From Vibrio quintilis (GTDB taxonomy: Bacteria > Pseudomonadota > Gammaproteobacteria > Enterobacterales > Vibrionaceae): a stretch of 64,000 nt of DNA. The stretch lies in NCBI RefSeq assembly GCF_024529975.1, contig NZ_AP024897.1, positions 3,906,001-3,970,000 of the forward strand, in the 5' to 3' direction. Positions within the stretch are counted from its first letter, which is position 1. The number at the start of each line of letters is the position of its first letter. Positions 40,618-50,113 of the stretch are shown here, in pieces. Both the position numbers and the translations under genes were made by a program. The notes beneath the pieces were generated by a model. It did no database searches. It saw only the letters and a list, made by a program, of their open reading frames with translations, and was not told the DNA's origin.

Positions 40618-42264
40618 TCAACCAACCTGAATTAACCCGCCATCCGCATAGATTTCACGAAGAAGCTTCTTGTTAATTTTACCCACCGGAGTTTTAGGTA
40701 ACTCTCCGGTAAAATGAATCAAATCAGGAATTTTAAAATCAGCCAGCCCTGACTGATGAAGAAACTTTTTCAACACAACCGGCCGGAGATTTTCCTCACC
40801 CCGCTTGACAACAACGGCACAGCTTCGCTCTCCCAGAAAATCATCCGGAACCGCGATTAAGGCAACATCGTGAACCTGCGGATGCCGCAGCAACAGATTC
40901 TCAATCTCTTCGGCCGCAATTTTTTCTCCACCCCGGTTGATTTGATCTTTATCCCGCCCGGTGACGATCAGGTTCCCCTCTTCTGTCTGGCGCACAATAT
41001 CACCAGTCCGGTAAAAACCATCCGCAGTGAACGATCTGGCATTATGCTCCGGAGCACGAAAATACCCCCGAATCGTGTACGGCCCCTGCGTCAGCAGCAG
41101 CCCTTCTTCCCCCGGAGGAACATCCCGCCCCGATTCATCCACAATCCGGATCTGATCACGGGAAGAAATCGGTCGCCCCTGCGTTTGATAAACCTGCTCA
41201 GGCGGATCATCCAGACGGGTATAATTCACCAGCCCTTCAGCCATGCCGAATACCTGTTGCAAGCGGCAATTCAGTTTCTCCGGTAGTCTGCCTGCGGCCG
41301 TAGCACTGAATTTTGCGCCGCCGACCTGCACTATCTCAAGGCTGGAAATATCACTTTCAGTCTTATCAGCAAGCTCCATCCAGAGTAAAGCCAGAGGAGG
41401 CACCAAAGGAACAAAGTTAACCCGGTGTTTCTCTATCAGTTTAAAAGCTGCACCCGGTGATGGGTCTGCCGCCATCACGACACATCCACCGGCAAAAAAT
41501 ACACCCAGAGCACCCGGAGAGCTCATCGGATAATTATGGGCAGCAGGCAAAACACACAAAAACCGGGTTTCAGGCTGAATGCGACAGATATCAATACTTC
41601 CGACAACACTATATGCGTAATCACGATGTGTTCTGGGAATCAGCTTTGGTGTGCCGGTCGTCCCGCCGGATAACTGAAAGAAAGCCACATCATCCGGCTT
41701 TGTCGCAGGTGTAACTTCATCAAATGGCCCGGTACCTGTCAGCTGATTTAACGCAACAAACCGCTCATCCTCAATACGAACCTCTCCTGTCACGATGATC
41801 CATTGAAGTAACGGACACGTTCCGGCAACAGCCAACGCCTGTTTTTGATAATCAAAGCCAGCCGGACTGCCATCGGTCAGGTAAGCCTTTGCCTGAGTAT
41901 GCTGACAAAAATAAGAGATTTCCTGGTGGCGATGTGCAGGTAACGCCATCACCGGGCGAATGCCATTTTGCAATAAAGCAAAAAAACAAAAATAAAATTC
42001 AGCGATGTTTGTCATTTGCAAAATAACAGAATCACCGGGCCTCAACCCAAGTTTCAGCAGCCCGTGAGCAATCCCCGTAATTTTATCCCGCATTTCCCGG
42101 TAAGAAAAAACAGAGTTTCCACAGATAATTGCCGTGTTATCACCAAAGTTGTCCACAGATTTATCAAGGTAATCAACCAAGGTTTTCTGCTGCCAGCAAC
42201 CACTTTCCAGATATTGTTCAGCAAGGGAGTCAGGCCATGGCGTAAAATCTTGTTCCATATTCAT
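40618..42264 (-). CDS. entE: 2,3-dihydroxybenzoate-AMP ligase
   Basis: Activates 2,3-dihydroxybenzoate with ATP and loads it on an aryl carrier protein, the entry step of catechol-siderophore assembly. The 548-residue sequence has the adenylation motifs LSGGTTGTPKLIPRTH, FGMAEGLVNYTRL, GYFRAPEHNARSF, YRTGDIV, GRDKDQINRGGEKI and Lys in PVGKINKKLL. It begins two bases after the entC stop, so the two are translationally linked. Confidence 0.93.
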   Translation of the reverse strand: MNMEQDFTPWPDSLAEQYLESGCWQQKTLVDYLDKSVDNFGDNTAIICGNSVFSYREMRDKITGIAHGLLKLGLRPGDSVILQMTNIAEFYFCFFALLQNGIRPVMALPAHRHQEISYFCQHTQAKAYLTDGSPAGFDYQKQALAVAGTCPLLQWIIVTGEVRIEDERFVALNQLTGTGPFDEVTPATKPDDVAFFQLSGGTTGTPKLIPRTHRDYAYSVVGSIDICRIQPETRFLCVLPAAHNYPMSSPGALGVFFAGGCVVMAADPSPGAAFKLIEKHRVNFVPLVPPLALLWMELADKTESDISSLEIVQVGGAKFSATAAGRLPEKLNCRLQQVFGMAEGLVNYTRLDDPPEQVYQTQGRPISSRDQIRIVDESGRDVPPGEEGLLLTQGPYTIRGYFRAPEHNARSFTADGFYRTGDIVRQTEEGNLIVTGRDKDQINRGGEKIAAEEIENLLLRHPQVHDVALIAVPDDFLGERSCAVVVKRGEENLRPVVLKKFLHQSGLADFKIPDLIHFTGELPKTPVGKINKKLLREIYADGGLIQVG

Positions 42265-42266
42265 TC

Positions 42267-43448
42267 TCAGGCCACCAACATATCTTCCAGTTCGATCCCC
42301 GCAGCAGAGAGAATCGTCCCCATTTTGGCGCCGGTTTCATGCAATTCACTTTCCGGTCTGGACTGCGTCACAATCCCCGCCCCGGCATAAACTTTCATCA
42401 GCCGCTTATCCACTTCTGCGCAACGAATCGTCACCACCCACTCGCCATTACCACGGGCATCACACCATCCAATCATGCCGGTGAAATATCCCCGGTCATA
42501 TTGTTCTATATCGCAAATAGCTTCATAGGCCGGCTGACGGGGAAATCCACATACAGCAGGCGTCGGATGTAATTCAGATGCAACCTGCAAAACACTGATC
42601 TGCGGATTCACAGCATGACCTTCCAGGCGGGTCGACAAATGCAGCATTGAGTTGGTTTCAATCACAGATGGAACCATCGGCGTATACAGATTATGACAGT
42701 GCTGACTAAGTACCCGTTCAACTTCCTCCACAACCAGCTGGTGTTCATGAAGCTCCTTGGTACAGTTCAGTAAATACTGCCGTTCCTGCTCATCTTCAGC
42801 CTGACTTGCAGCTCGTGGCCGGGAGCCTGCCAGCGGATTGGAAGTCACATGTGCCCCCCTTTTGGCAACCAGTAATTCCGGGCTGGCTCCAATCATACTC
42901 CGCCCGCCATTCAGACTTGCCGAAAAAGTATACCCGCAGGGATTGACCTTCAGCAGGTTTCTCAGCAAACAGGACCGATCAATCTCTTTCTCTGACTCAA
43001 TTTCAATCGATCTGGACAACACAACCTTTGATAATTCTGAACTGGAAAAACGATCCAGCGCATCCATCACGCCTTGCTTGTACTTTTCACCGGACGGAGA
43101 AGAAACCAGCATAGCCTTCGATTTAGCCGGTTCACTTTGATACAGCGCCCTTGGTGTTCCCGACGCGTATAAACGCTGCGGAACAATAAACCGGGTCGGA
43201 TTACCCTCGCTAAAAGGAACGAGTCCGAAAAGAACCGGATTATCCACCTCACTTTTTTTTGCCCTGTTCAGTAACTGTTGCGCTTTTTCAGCCAGTTCTT
43301 TGAAGGGAATCACCTGTTCGAGTGACTGTTCAACCCCGGTACCAAACAATGTATTGGCGGGCGATGAAAAAAAGAACGGACACTCTTCAAACGAATGGTT
43401 TGCTATCATTTCATCCATGTAGTCGTAGCCAATCACTTTACGCTTCAT
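42267..43448 (-). CDS. entC: Isochorismate synthase
   Basis: Converts chorismate to isochorismate for 2,3-dihydroxybenzoate. About 393 residues with the chorismate-binding family motifs [81 protein letters not shown] and [16 protein letters not shown]. The frame also opens at a GTG three bases earlier, but ATG at 43448 has AGAGGA seven bases upstream. First gene of the entC-entE unit, divergent from entA. Confidence 0.94.
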   Translation of the reverse strand: MKRKVIGYDYMDEMIANHSFEECPFFFSSPANTLFGTGVEQSLEQVIPFKELAEKAQQLLNRAKKSEVDNPVLFGLVPFSEGNPTRFIVPQRLYASGTPRALYQSEPAKSKAMLVSSPSGEKYKQGVMDALDRFSSSELSKVVLSRSIEIESEKEIDRSCLLRNLLKVNPCGYTFSASLNGGRSMIGASPELLVAKRGAHVTSNPLAGSRPRAASQAEDEQERQYLLNCTKELHEHQLVVEEVERVLSQHCHNLYTPMVPSVIETNSMLHLSTRLEGHAVNPQISVLQVASELHPTPAVCGFPRQPAYEAICDIEQYDRGYFTGMIGWCDARGNGEWVVTIRCAEVDKRLMKVYAGAGIVTQSRPESELHETGAKMGTILSAAGIELEDMLVA

Positions 43449-43534
43449 CACAGATTCCTCTTTACCAGTTGCCTGCGTTGTTTAAGTCCATACCTCTTGC
43501 GAAATAAATATAGACATCATTTCATTTGAGAATA

Positions 43535-43555
43535 CGAACAATTATCATTAATATT
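43535..43555. promoter_or_regulatory. Fur-box-like site between entC and entA
   Basis: CGAACAATTATCATTAATATT contains ATTATCATT and overlapping NATWAT hexamers of the Fur pattern. It is placed to control both divergent siderophore units. Confidence 0.6.
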
Positions 43556-43660
43556 CCTTTAATAAACAAATACCATATTTTCTGTATCAGGGAAATCCTT
43601 TCTTTATCCGATACAGGCGATCCGTATTTCCGGACATTGAACTAAAAATGGAAAACAATC

Positions 43661-44446
43661 ATGAGCGATAACCTGAACCATAAAACAATCCTTCTTACCG
43701 GTGCCGGAGGCGGCATTGGCTTCGCAGTTCTCAAACAACTTCTCCACAATAACGCCCGGGTGATTTCGACAGATATCAGCCTTTCAGCGCTCAAAGAAAA
43801 AAACCAAAGTCTTCTCAAAGACTATCCCAATCAACTCATTTGCCATGAACTCAACCTGGCTCATCACGCAGAAATCAATGGACAGATTGCACACTGGGAC
43901 TCTGAATATGGCCCGATCGATCATCTGATCAGTTGCGCCGGTTTACTCCACGTTCATCCACTGACAACTATGCCCGTCAGCAATATTCAGGAAATATTTG
44001 AAGTGAATGTTTACGGGACTGTTGCCCTGATGCAGGCGATCGGAAAAAAAATGGCTGAGCGCCGGCACGGCAATATGGTCATCATTGGCTCTAATGCCGC
44101 CAATACTCCCCGTGCAGGCATTGGTGCATATGCCGCTTCAAAATCTGCGCTGCATATGATGGTGAAATGTATGGGTATGGAACTCGCCCCACACGGTATC
44201 CGTTGCAACATTGTCAGCCCGGGTTCAACACGGACCGAAATGCAGGCGCAGTTGTGGACAGAAAATTATGGCGAATCTGAGGTCATTGCCGGCAACGCAG
44301 AACATTTTCGCCTTGGTATCCCACTCGGCAAAATCGCAGAACCTGACGATATTGCCGGTACAGTCCTGTTCCTGCTTTCCGACGCTGCAAACCATATCAC
44401 TTTGCATGATTTAAGAGTTGATGGTGGCGCTACACTTGATCACTAA
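43661..44446 (+). CDS. entA: 2,3-dihydro-2,3-dihydroxybenzoate dehydrogenase
   Basis: Oxidises 2,3-dihydro-2,3-dihydroxybenzoate to 2,3-dihydroxybenzoate with NAD+. The 261-residue short-chain dehydrogenase has TGAGGGIGFAV for cofactor, SCAGLL, catalytic Ser in VIIGSNAAN and Tyr/Lys in YAASKSALHM. Other short-chain dehydrogenases look similar, but position beside entC and entE makes EntA the best reading. Confidence 0.9.
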   Translation: MSDNLNHKTILLTGAGGGIGFAVLKQLLHNNARVISTDISLSALKEKNQSLLKDYPNQLICHELNLAHHAEINGQIAHWDSEYGPIDHLISCAGLLHVHPLTTMPVSNIQEIFEVNVYGTVALMQAIGKKMAERRHGNMVIIGSNAANTPRAGIGAYAASKSALHMMVKCMGMELAPHGIRCNIVSPGSTRTEMQAQLWTENYGESEVIAGNAEHFRLGIPLGKIAEPDDIAGTVLFLLSDAANHITLHDLRVDGGATLDH

Positions 44447-44481
44447 GCACTTGTCTGTATAATCCATAAAACTGATAATAA

Positions 44482-44500
44482 AATTAATAATCATTATCAT
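44482..44500. promoter_or_regulatory. Fur box upstream of the esterase-receptor unit
   Basis: AATTAATAATCATTATCAT matches the 19-bp Fur consensus GATAATGATAATCATTATC well, with a perfect AATCATTATC core. It ends nine bases before the esterase ATG, where Fur-Fe would block transcription. Confidence 0.75.
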
Positions 44501-44508
44501 TTACATGT

Positions 44509-46125
44509 ATGGATAAATATATTTCTTCAGCAGTGGTTGCAATCACATCGGCAACCCTTATCGCTTGCAGTCATTCGCCTCAACAACCCGAATTACTGCA
44601 AACCTATCAGTTTGACCAGCAACAGGAGATCATACTGCCATTATCGGCAGGACAGTACATCAGGGGCAATATACAAAGTCTGGTTCCCCTCAATGAAGCC
44701 AGTATCCTTAACCCACAGAATCAGATCATCAAGTCATTGCTCAAAACCGGGCAGCGGGAAGGTGAAATATTCTGGAAGGTTGAGACAAGCGGAAGTTACC
44801 GGCTCAGATTGCAGACAAATACCCCGGAAAAAGCCTCGGTTCAGGTGCATTTATATGGTCTGCCCCTGAAAGCGAATCAGTCTGTAAATCCACAGGATGT
44901 AATCACCAGTCCGTTACTTTTAAAAGCCGCAGCGGGCATCGAAAAAAAGCGGCCAGAAGCTGAACCGGATTTCTGGCAGAAGATCCGGCAGCAGGGAACG
45001 CCGCTCCTCGAGCCACAGCCGGACGGAAATGCCCTGTTGACCTTTTTATGGCGTGGTAAAGCAGATAACGTCCGGATTTTAGGCGCACCATACGACGGTC
45101 ACGCTTATATGTCACATTTAGCAAACAGTGAAATCTGGTATAAAACCTATACCATTCCTGACGGCACCCGTTTTTCTTACCGCCTGGCACCGGATGTCCC
45201 TCAGATCGAAGAAAATCAATGGCGCGAGCAGCGTCAGGCTGTTCTGGCAACTGTCGGCCCGGACCCTCTGAATACGTCCCATTTTGCCGGCGATGACATC
45301 CGGTTTGGTCAGGCATCCACGATCACTTATGGTCAGGCTCCCGATGATAAATACACCCGGCAGAGCAATTCACCACAGGGAAACACTCAACAGTATCAGT
45401 TTTTCAGTCAACTGTTGGGAAACAACCGGAAGATCACAGTGTATGAACCGGCAGCCCAACAGCCGCTTCCTGCAGATGCCCCGCTGCTGATTCTGTTTGA
45501 TGGCGATGATTATCTGTCCAAAGTACCAACACCCACTATTTTGGATAACCTGATTGCAGCACATCAAATTCCGCCGATGCGGGCAGTTTTCATCCATACC
45601 CCTTTACCCAGTTTAAGGTCAAAAGAGCTGCCGCCCAATCCGGTTTTTGCTGATTTCATGGCAACAGAACTGATGCCGTGGTTGCATCACTCACTCGGTA
45701 TAACTCCTTCAGGAGAAGATACTGTGCTGACCGGCTCCAGCTTTGGCGGACTCGCCTCTTTATATGTCGCCACCCGCCATCCTGAAACGTTCGGGAAAGT
45801 ACTCAGTCAGTCCGGTTCATTCTGGTGGGGGCCGGATAAAGCTCATCCGCAATGGTTAACAGCACAGCTTCGTCAGCAGCCAAAACTGCCCATTCAAATC
45901 TATATGAATGCAGGTCTTTTCGAAACAAAACCTGAGTTTGCCAATATCTTACAAACCAACCGGGCACTTTATCAGGTGCTGAAAACGAAAGGCTATCCGG
46001 TAATGTTTGAAGAGGTAGCCAGCGGACATGACTATTTTAGCTGGCGGGTCACAATCGCCAACGGACTCATCAGGTTATTCAGTCACCAAAGTGATGAGAC
46101 ATCGCAGCAGATCAGCGATGAATAG
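44509..46125 (+). CDS. Enterochelin-esterase-like lipoprotein
   Basis: A 538-residue protein: N-terminal beta domain typical of enterochelin esterases (about 150-270, with FLWRGKADNVRI, GAPYDGHAY and FSYRLAPDVP) and an alpha/beta hydrolase domain with LLILFDGDDY, nucleophile Ser in LTGSSFGGLASLY and His in GHDYFSWR. Fes enzymes hydrolyse ferric catechol siderophores to free iron. Unlike cytoplasmic Fes, this one begins with a signal peptide ending in lipobox LIAC, so it is predicted to be a periplasm-facing lipoprotein. It lies under a Fur box and before a siderophore receptor. Confidence 0.88.
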   Translation: MDKYISSAVVAITSATLIACSHSPQQPELLQTYQFDQQQEIILPLSAGQYIRGNIQSLVPLNEASILNPQNQIIKSLLKTGQREGEIFWKVETSGSYRLRLQTNTPEKASVQVHLYGLPLKANQSVNPQDVITSPLLLKAAAGIEKKRPEAEPDFWQKIRQQGTPLLEPQPDGNALLTFLWRGKADNVRILGAPYDGHAYMSHLANSEIWYKTYTIPDGTRFSYRLAPDVPQIEENQWREQRQAVLATVGPDPLNTSHFAGDDIRFGQASTITYGQAPDDKYTRQSNSPQGNTQQYQFFSQLLGNNRKITVYEPAAQQPLPADAPLLILFDGDDYLSKVPTPTILDNLIAAHQIPPMRAVFIHTPLPSLRSKELPPNPVFADFMATELMPWLHHSLGITPSGEDTVLTGSSFGGLASLYVATRHPETFGKVLSQSGSFWWGPDKAHPQWLTAQLRQQPKLPIQIYMNAGLFETKPEFANILQTNRALYQVLKTKGYPVMFEEVASGHDYFSWRVTIANGLIRLFSHQSDETSQQISDE

Positions 46126-46188
46126 TGATCATACATATCACCAGATCAAAAAAAGCAGATAAGTTATAAAAACAAAACAAGGAGACGT

Positions 46189-48159
46189 ATGAAATACCTC
46201 AAATTGAGTTATGCAGTGGCCATAGCACTACTCAGCCATTCTGTTTTCGCAGAAACCCCGCAAGAGACGAATCCGGAGGATGTCATGGTTGTGACTGCAA
46301 CCACGAATGCAGTTTCAATACAGGAAGCCCCAGCTTCCGTTTCTGTGATTACCAATAAAGAACTCAATCGCCTGCCAGCAACGGATATTTCCGCGGCGCT
46401 TGAAAATGTTGCCGGTGTCAATATCTCCAAAAGTACCGGGAGTGAACCAAAGATTATTATCCGCGGGCTGCATAATAGTAACTCCGCAAATGGCAACTAT
46501 ACGCTGCTGCTGATTAATGGCCGTCGTATCAGTTCTGGTGAAACAGTCATCCGTGGGGCCGGGTTTGACCTGTCTTCTATTCCGATGAGTGCGATTGATC
46601 ATATCGAAGTGGTTCGTGGGCCGATGTCATCAATATATGGCAGTGAAGCTCTCGGCGGGGTCGTGAATGTGATCTTAAAACAACCGGCTGAAGATACACG
46701 GGTTTCCGGTACACTCACCTACAGCAAACCCGGTGATAATCATGCCAGCGGCGTCGCACCCGATGCAGATGGCGAACTGAAAAATGCCAAAGGTTTTATC
46801 AGCGGTACGCTGGTTCCGGATACACTTTTGTATACAGCCTCACTTGATGTCAGTAACAGAGATGGCTGGTATCCGGATGATGCCGGCGATAACTTTTCTC
46901 CATTAGCGGAACAGAAACGGACCGGTCTGAATACTGGCTTGACCTGGCTGGCATCAGCGCAGGATAAAGTGTTGCTGGACTTAGGCTACACCCATGATCA
47001 CCGGCGGGAAATTGATACTTCGGCCAGCAAATGGGACAACATCTACGATAGTAAAAAACTGACCGGTAATCTGGGCCATCAACGCCAGTGGAACTGGGGT
47101 ACAACCGATATCAGCTATTTCTACGAACATGCTAAAGTTCATGAAAACAATTCCCATCCGCTGGTTGCTGAAACTGATATGACTCAGAGTAATCATACAT
47201 TCAATGGCAAGGCTTCCCTGCCAGTTCTGTCAAATCAGATGCTAACCACGGGGTTTGAGACGGCTTATACAAATATCGACAATGATCGGGATTATTCTGA
47301 TGATCGTTCCGTGACACAAAATGCGTTTTACCTGCAGGATGAGCTGGGCATCACAGAGACACTAAAACTGACACTCAGCGGCAGATATACACACCATAAC
47401 CAGTTTGGCAGCAACTTCAGCCCACGTGCTTATATGGTTTTTGATGCAACGGATAATCTGACGCTAAAAGGCGGTTATGGAGAAGGCTTTAAAGCCCCCA
47501 CCATTTTCCAGTCATCCAACGATTTCTCTCTTATCAGCTGCGGCGGGCGCTGCTACCTGATCGGTAACCCCGACTTAGATCCGCAAACCTCAAAAACTTA
47601 TGAGATGACGGCTTTCTATCATCAGGATAGCTGGCAAGTTCAGGTCACAGGATTTTTTAATAAAATCGAAGACATGATTGACCGCGATCTGGAGAACCAT
47701 GTCGGCAGCAGCAGCGATGGAAAGTATCTGATTCACTACGTCAACATTGATGAAGTTGAAACAAAAGGATTTGAATATGAAGGAGAATTCGACCTGAGTG
47801 AAGACTTCTATCTGACCACAAATGCTACATATACCAGAGCAATCGATCAGTCAGATAAATCAGAGATAGCCTATACACCAAGATGGCTGGCAAATGCGAA
47901 TCTTCACTGGTATGCCAGCGAGAACCTCAGTCTGTTTACCGGCATCAACTATACAGGCCAACAAAAAGACAGCGACGGAAACTCTCTTAGTGCATACGCT
48001 GTCTTTACGTTGGGTGCCAGCTATCAAATCAATGACCAGTGGCAGATCAAATCCGGCATAACCAACCTGTTTGATAAACGTCTTGACCATACCGATCAGG
48101 ATTATGAAGAGACAGAAACAGGCCGGACTTACTATATGATGCTTAGTTTTGATATGTAA
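46189..48159 (+). CDS. TonB-dependent catechol-siderophore receptor
   Basis: A 656-residue outer-membrane importer. Signal peptide ends VFAE; the TonB-box/plug region follows (EDVMVVTATTNAVSIQEAPASVSVIT; LLLINGRRIS; GPMSSIYGSEALGGVVNVI), then the barrel, ending in the terminal aromatic-containing MLSFDM. It resembles the IrgA/FepA group. A strong AAGGAGA precedes the ATG. It is 63 bases after the esterase and should be co-transcribed under the same Fur box. The precise siderophore is inferred from neighbours only. Confidence 0.9.
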   Translation: MKYLKLSYAVAIALLSHSVFAETPQETNPEDVMVVTATTNAVSIQEAPASVSVITNKELNRLPATDISAALENVAGVNISKSTGSEPKIIIRGLHNSNSANGNYTLLLINGRRISSGETVIRGAGFDLSSIPMSAIDHIEVVRGPMSSIYGSEALGGVVNVILKQPAEDTRVSGTLTYSKPGDNHASGVAPDADGELKNAKGFISGTLVPDTLLYTASLDVSNRDGWYPDDAGDNFSPLAEQKRTGLNTGLTWLASAQDKVLLDLGYTHDHRREIDTSASKWDNIYDSKKLTGNLGHQRQWNWGTTDISYFYEHAKVHENNSHPLVAETDMTQSNHTFNGKASLPVLSNQMLTTGFETAYTNIDNDRDYSDDRSVTQNAFYLQDELGITETLKLTLSGRYTHHNQFGSNFSPRAYMVFDATDNLTLKGGYGEGFKAPTIFQSSNDFSLISCGGRCYLIGNPDLDPQTSKTYEMTAFYHQDSWQVQVTGFFNKIEDMIDRDLENHVGSSSDGKYLIHYVNIDEVETKGFEYEGEFDLSEDFYLTTNATYTRAIDQSDKSEIAYTPRWLANANLHWYASENLSLFTGINYTGQQKDSDGNSLSAYAVFTLGASYQINDQWQIKSGITNLFDKRLDHTDQDYEETETGRTYYMMLSFDM

Positions 48160-48171
48160 AATTGCTTAACC

Positions 48172-48200
48172 AGATAACACAGGCACCGCTTGTGTTATCT
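48172..48200. terminator. Hairpin terminator between receptor and EVE gene
   Basis: AGATAACACA and its exact complement around a nine-base loop. It overlaps the EVE gene stop codon (48195-48197), so it serves convergent genes. Confidence 0.65.
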
Positions 48201-48656
48201 GCCATTTTCCAGTTCAAGGATTGTACGCCACTGATCTTCCGTCACCGGCATTACCGATAATCTGTTGCCTTTCTTCACCAACGGCATCTCCGCCAGCTCA
48301 GGGATGTTTTTCATCACCGCCAGCGGAATAATTCGCTCTGTTTTACGCACAAACTCAATATCCACCATGATCCAGCGGGGATTTTCCGGGGTTGATTTTG
48401 GGTCATAGTAGTCACTTTCCGGATCAAAAGCGAAATGATCCGGATAAGCAGTTTTCACCACTTTCGCAATCCCGGCAACACCAATCTGCTTGCAGGAAGA
48501 GTGATAAATCAACACTTCATCACCTAATTGGATCTCATCACGCATCATGTTTCGTGCCTGATAATTTCGCACACCTTCCCAGCAGGAACGTTGCTGCTCA
48601 CGCAATGTTTCAATCGAAAAAGTATCCGGTTCTGTTTTGAATAACCAATAAGCCAT
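48195..48656 (-). CDS. EVE domain protein
   Basis: A 153-residue protein consisting of one EVE domain, a PUA/YTH-like fold thought to read modified bases. Typical parts: MAYWLFKTEPDTFSIETL, WEGVRNYQARNMMR, GDEVLIYHSSCKQIGVAGIAKV and PRWIMVDIEFV. It resembles the thymocyte nuclear protein 1 group. It stands alone on the minus strand; role in this organism unknown. Confidence 0.9.
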   Translation of the reverse strand: MAYWLFKTEPDTFSIETLREQQRSCWEGVRNYQARNMMRDEIQLGDEVLIYHSSCKQIGVAGIAKVVKTAYPDHFAFDPESDYYDPKSTPENPRWIMVDIEFVRKTERIIPLAVMKNIPELAEMPLVKKGNRLSVMPVTEDQWRTILELENGR

Positions 48657-48787
48657 GAGTCTCTGAATGAATAATTTTTGATAAGGTAAGTTTAACGGGA
48701 GTTGTCTGCGAAATGAAACAATCGTTCAAAGTCACAATAAATGAACGAAGAGCAGCAGAAAAAAGCGGATAATGATTCAAAGTAAAA

Positions 48788-49401
48788 ATCCGCCTTCTTA
48801 GAAGGCGGCTTTGGTTTACAGCCCCCTGAAAGGGAGCATTCTCGCGCTGTTAGTTCATCTTCAACTCTAACTGCGCCTCGTATTCTTGATCTTTCTTATC
48901 TTGGTGTCTGACGTAACGTCTGATGATTTCTTCATTTACGCCAACCGTATCGACAAAGTAACCTCTTGCCCAAAAATGATTTCCCCAGAGCTTCTTTCTT
49001 ATATGCGGGAATTTGTTAAACAACCGGATTGCCGAACGTCCTTTCAACATCCCCATCAACGTTGAGATAGACACTTTTGGTGGAACTATCACAACCAGAT
49101 GAACATGATCTTGCTGAACATTTAGTTCCAAGACCTCGCAATCTTTCATATTGCATAAAATATAGATTGAGCGATAAAGCTCCTTACCTACGTTACCTTT
49201 CAGGATCTTGAATCTGTATTTCGGCGTCCAAACTATATGGTATTTACAACGCCAATAGACATGTGATGAACTTCTATAGTCGCCCATGTTTTTTGTTTCC
49301 TCTTACTTGTGGTGAATAAGAGGTTTACTTCTAACATGGGCATTTCTTCGGGCAATAGCCCCAAGGTTCAATCACCACCGCCCAAGGCGGTGGTTTAGGG
49401 A
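48788..49401 (-). mobile_element. IS200-type insertion sequence
   Basis: A single Y1 transposase gene flanked by terminal palindromes: CCGCCTTC-TTA-GAAGGCGG at 48790-48808 and ACCACCGCC-CAA-GGCGGTGGT at 49374-49394. IS200/IS605 elements have such subterminal hairpins instead of inverted repeats. Outer boundaries are approximate. It lies between the EVE gene and the hcp terminator. Confidence 0.8.
48850..49287 (-). CDS. tnpA: IS200/IS605-family transposase TnpA
   Basis: A 145-residue single-strand HUH transposase. The HUH motif is in QQDHVHLVVIV and the catalytic Tyr in EEIIRRYVRHQDKK. Full length for IS200. GAGGAAAC precedes the ATG. No companion tnpB is present, as in IS200 itself. Confidence 0.95.
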   Translation of the reverse strand: MGDYRSSSHVYWRCKYHIVWTPKYRFKILKGNVGKELYRSIYILCNMKDCEVLELNVQQDHVHLVVIVPPKVSISTLMGMLKGRSAIRLFNKFPHIRKKLWGNHFWARGYFVDTVGVNEEIIRRYVRHQDKKDQEYEAQLELKMN

Positions 49402-49410
49402 TGACAATAA

Positions 49411-49434
49411 AAAACCCACTCCGAAGAGTGGGCT
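49411..49434 (-). terminator. hcp terminator
   Basis: On the minus strand AGCCCACTC-TTCG-GAGTGGGTT followed by a T-run. It lies 25 bases after the hcp stop, between hcp and the IS200 element. Confidence 0.85.
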
Positions 49435-49458
49435 TTGAAGACAGAAACCGAAAGCTGA

Positions 49459-49977
49459 TTAAGCTTCGATTGGCTTACGCCAGTCATCAGCACCAGAAGT
49501 ACCACAGTTGTTGTGATCCCAGGTGATTTTACGGTAAGTCAGAGAAACCGTAACGTTCTGAGTGTAGTCAGAATCAGCTGGGTTTTGACAGTGTGGCATT
49601 GCACAATCGATATCAACGATTGTTGCGTTTTCCAGTGTTGTCGTGAAGAAGTTTTCTTGCTTACCTTCGATAGAAGTACGGTACCATTTCAGAGTTACTG
49701 AAGGCAGTTTTTCACCAGAAGTTAATGCGTTATACAGCAGAGGAACTGCTTTGTTCAGGTTCACTGTGAACTTGAATGGTTTGTGAACACGTTGACCAGC
49801 AGGCTGACCAGACTGAGGATCAGTTGGGACAGTCACGATGTGATCAAACTTTTGAACCAGCATCTCATCTTCGTGACCTTCAACATATGCGTCACCGATA
49901 GAATCTGCAGTACATGCACCTGATGTAATTGAACCCTGAGTTTCGCCTTCAATCGCGATATAACATGGAGTTGGCAT
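49459..49977 (-). CDS. hcp: Hcp, type VI secretion tube protein
   Basis: A 172-residue Hcp that stacks as hexameric rings to form the inner tube of the type VI secretion system and is itself secreted. Typical parts: CYIAIEGETQGSITSGACTADSIGDAYVEGHEDEMLVQKFDH, HKPFKFTVNLNKAVPLLYNALTSGEKLP, LKWYRTSIEGKQENFFTTTLENATIVDI and QNVTVSLTYRKITWDH. No other T6SS gene is in the window, so it is an orphan copy. AAGGAA lies before the ATG. A sigma-54 promoter and a palindrome array lie upstream. Confidence 0.96.
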   Translation of the reverse strand: MPTPCYIAIEGETQGSITSGACTADSIGDAYVEGHEDEMLVQKFDHIVTVPTDPQSGQPAGQRVHKPFKFTVNLNKAVPLLYNALTSGEKLPSVTLKWYRTSIEGKQENFFTTTLENATIVDIDCAMPHCQNPADSDYTQNVTVSLTYRKITWDHNNCGTSGADDWRKPIEA

Positions 49978-50043
49978 TCTAAAATTCCTTAATTTTTAAA
50001 CATTTATATAAGCAACAAGTGCTTTGGTCTTGCTCTTGTATAG

Positions 50044-50060
50044 AGCAATGGTTGTGCCAA
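50044..50060 (-). promoter_or_regulatory. Sigma-54 promoter of hcp
   Basis: Minus strand TTGGCACAACCATTGCT matches the sigma-54 consensus YTGGCACG-N4-TTGCW, with GG and GC at the correct 10-bp spacing. It lies about 67 bases before the hcp ATG. Sigma-54 control of hcp through VasH-type activators is known in Vibrio cholerae. Confidence 0.85.
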
Positions 50061-50113
50061 CATGGTCATTCATTAAAAAACAATTACTTATATTTATATT
50101 CTGATTAATACAG

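Noticed and set aside
48780..49401. Possible CRISPR-like repeats around the IS200 hairpins
   Set aside because: The two palindromes are terminal IS200 hairpins; there are no spaced direct repeats.
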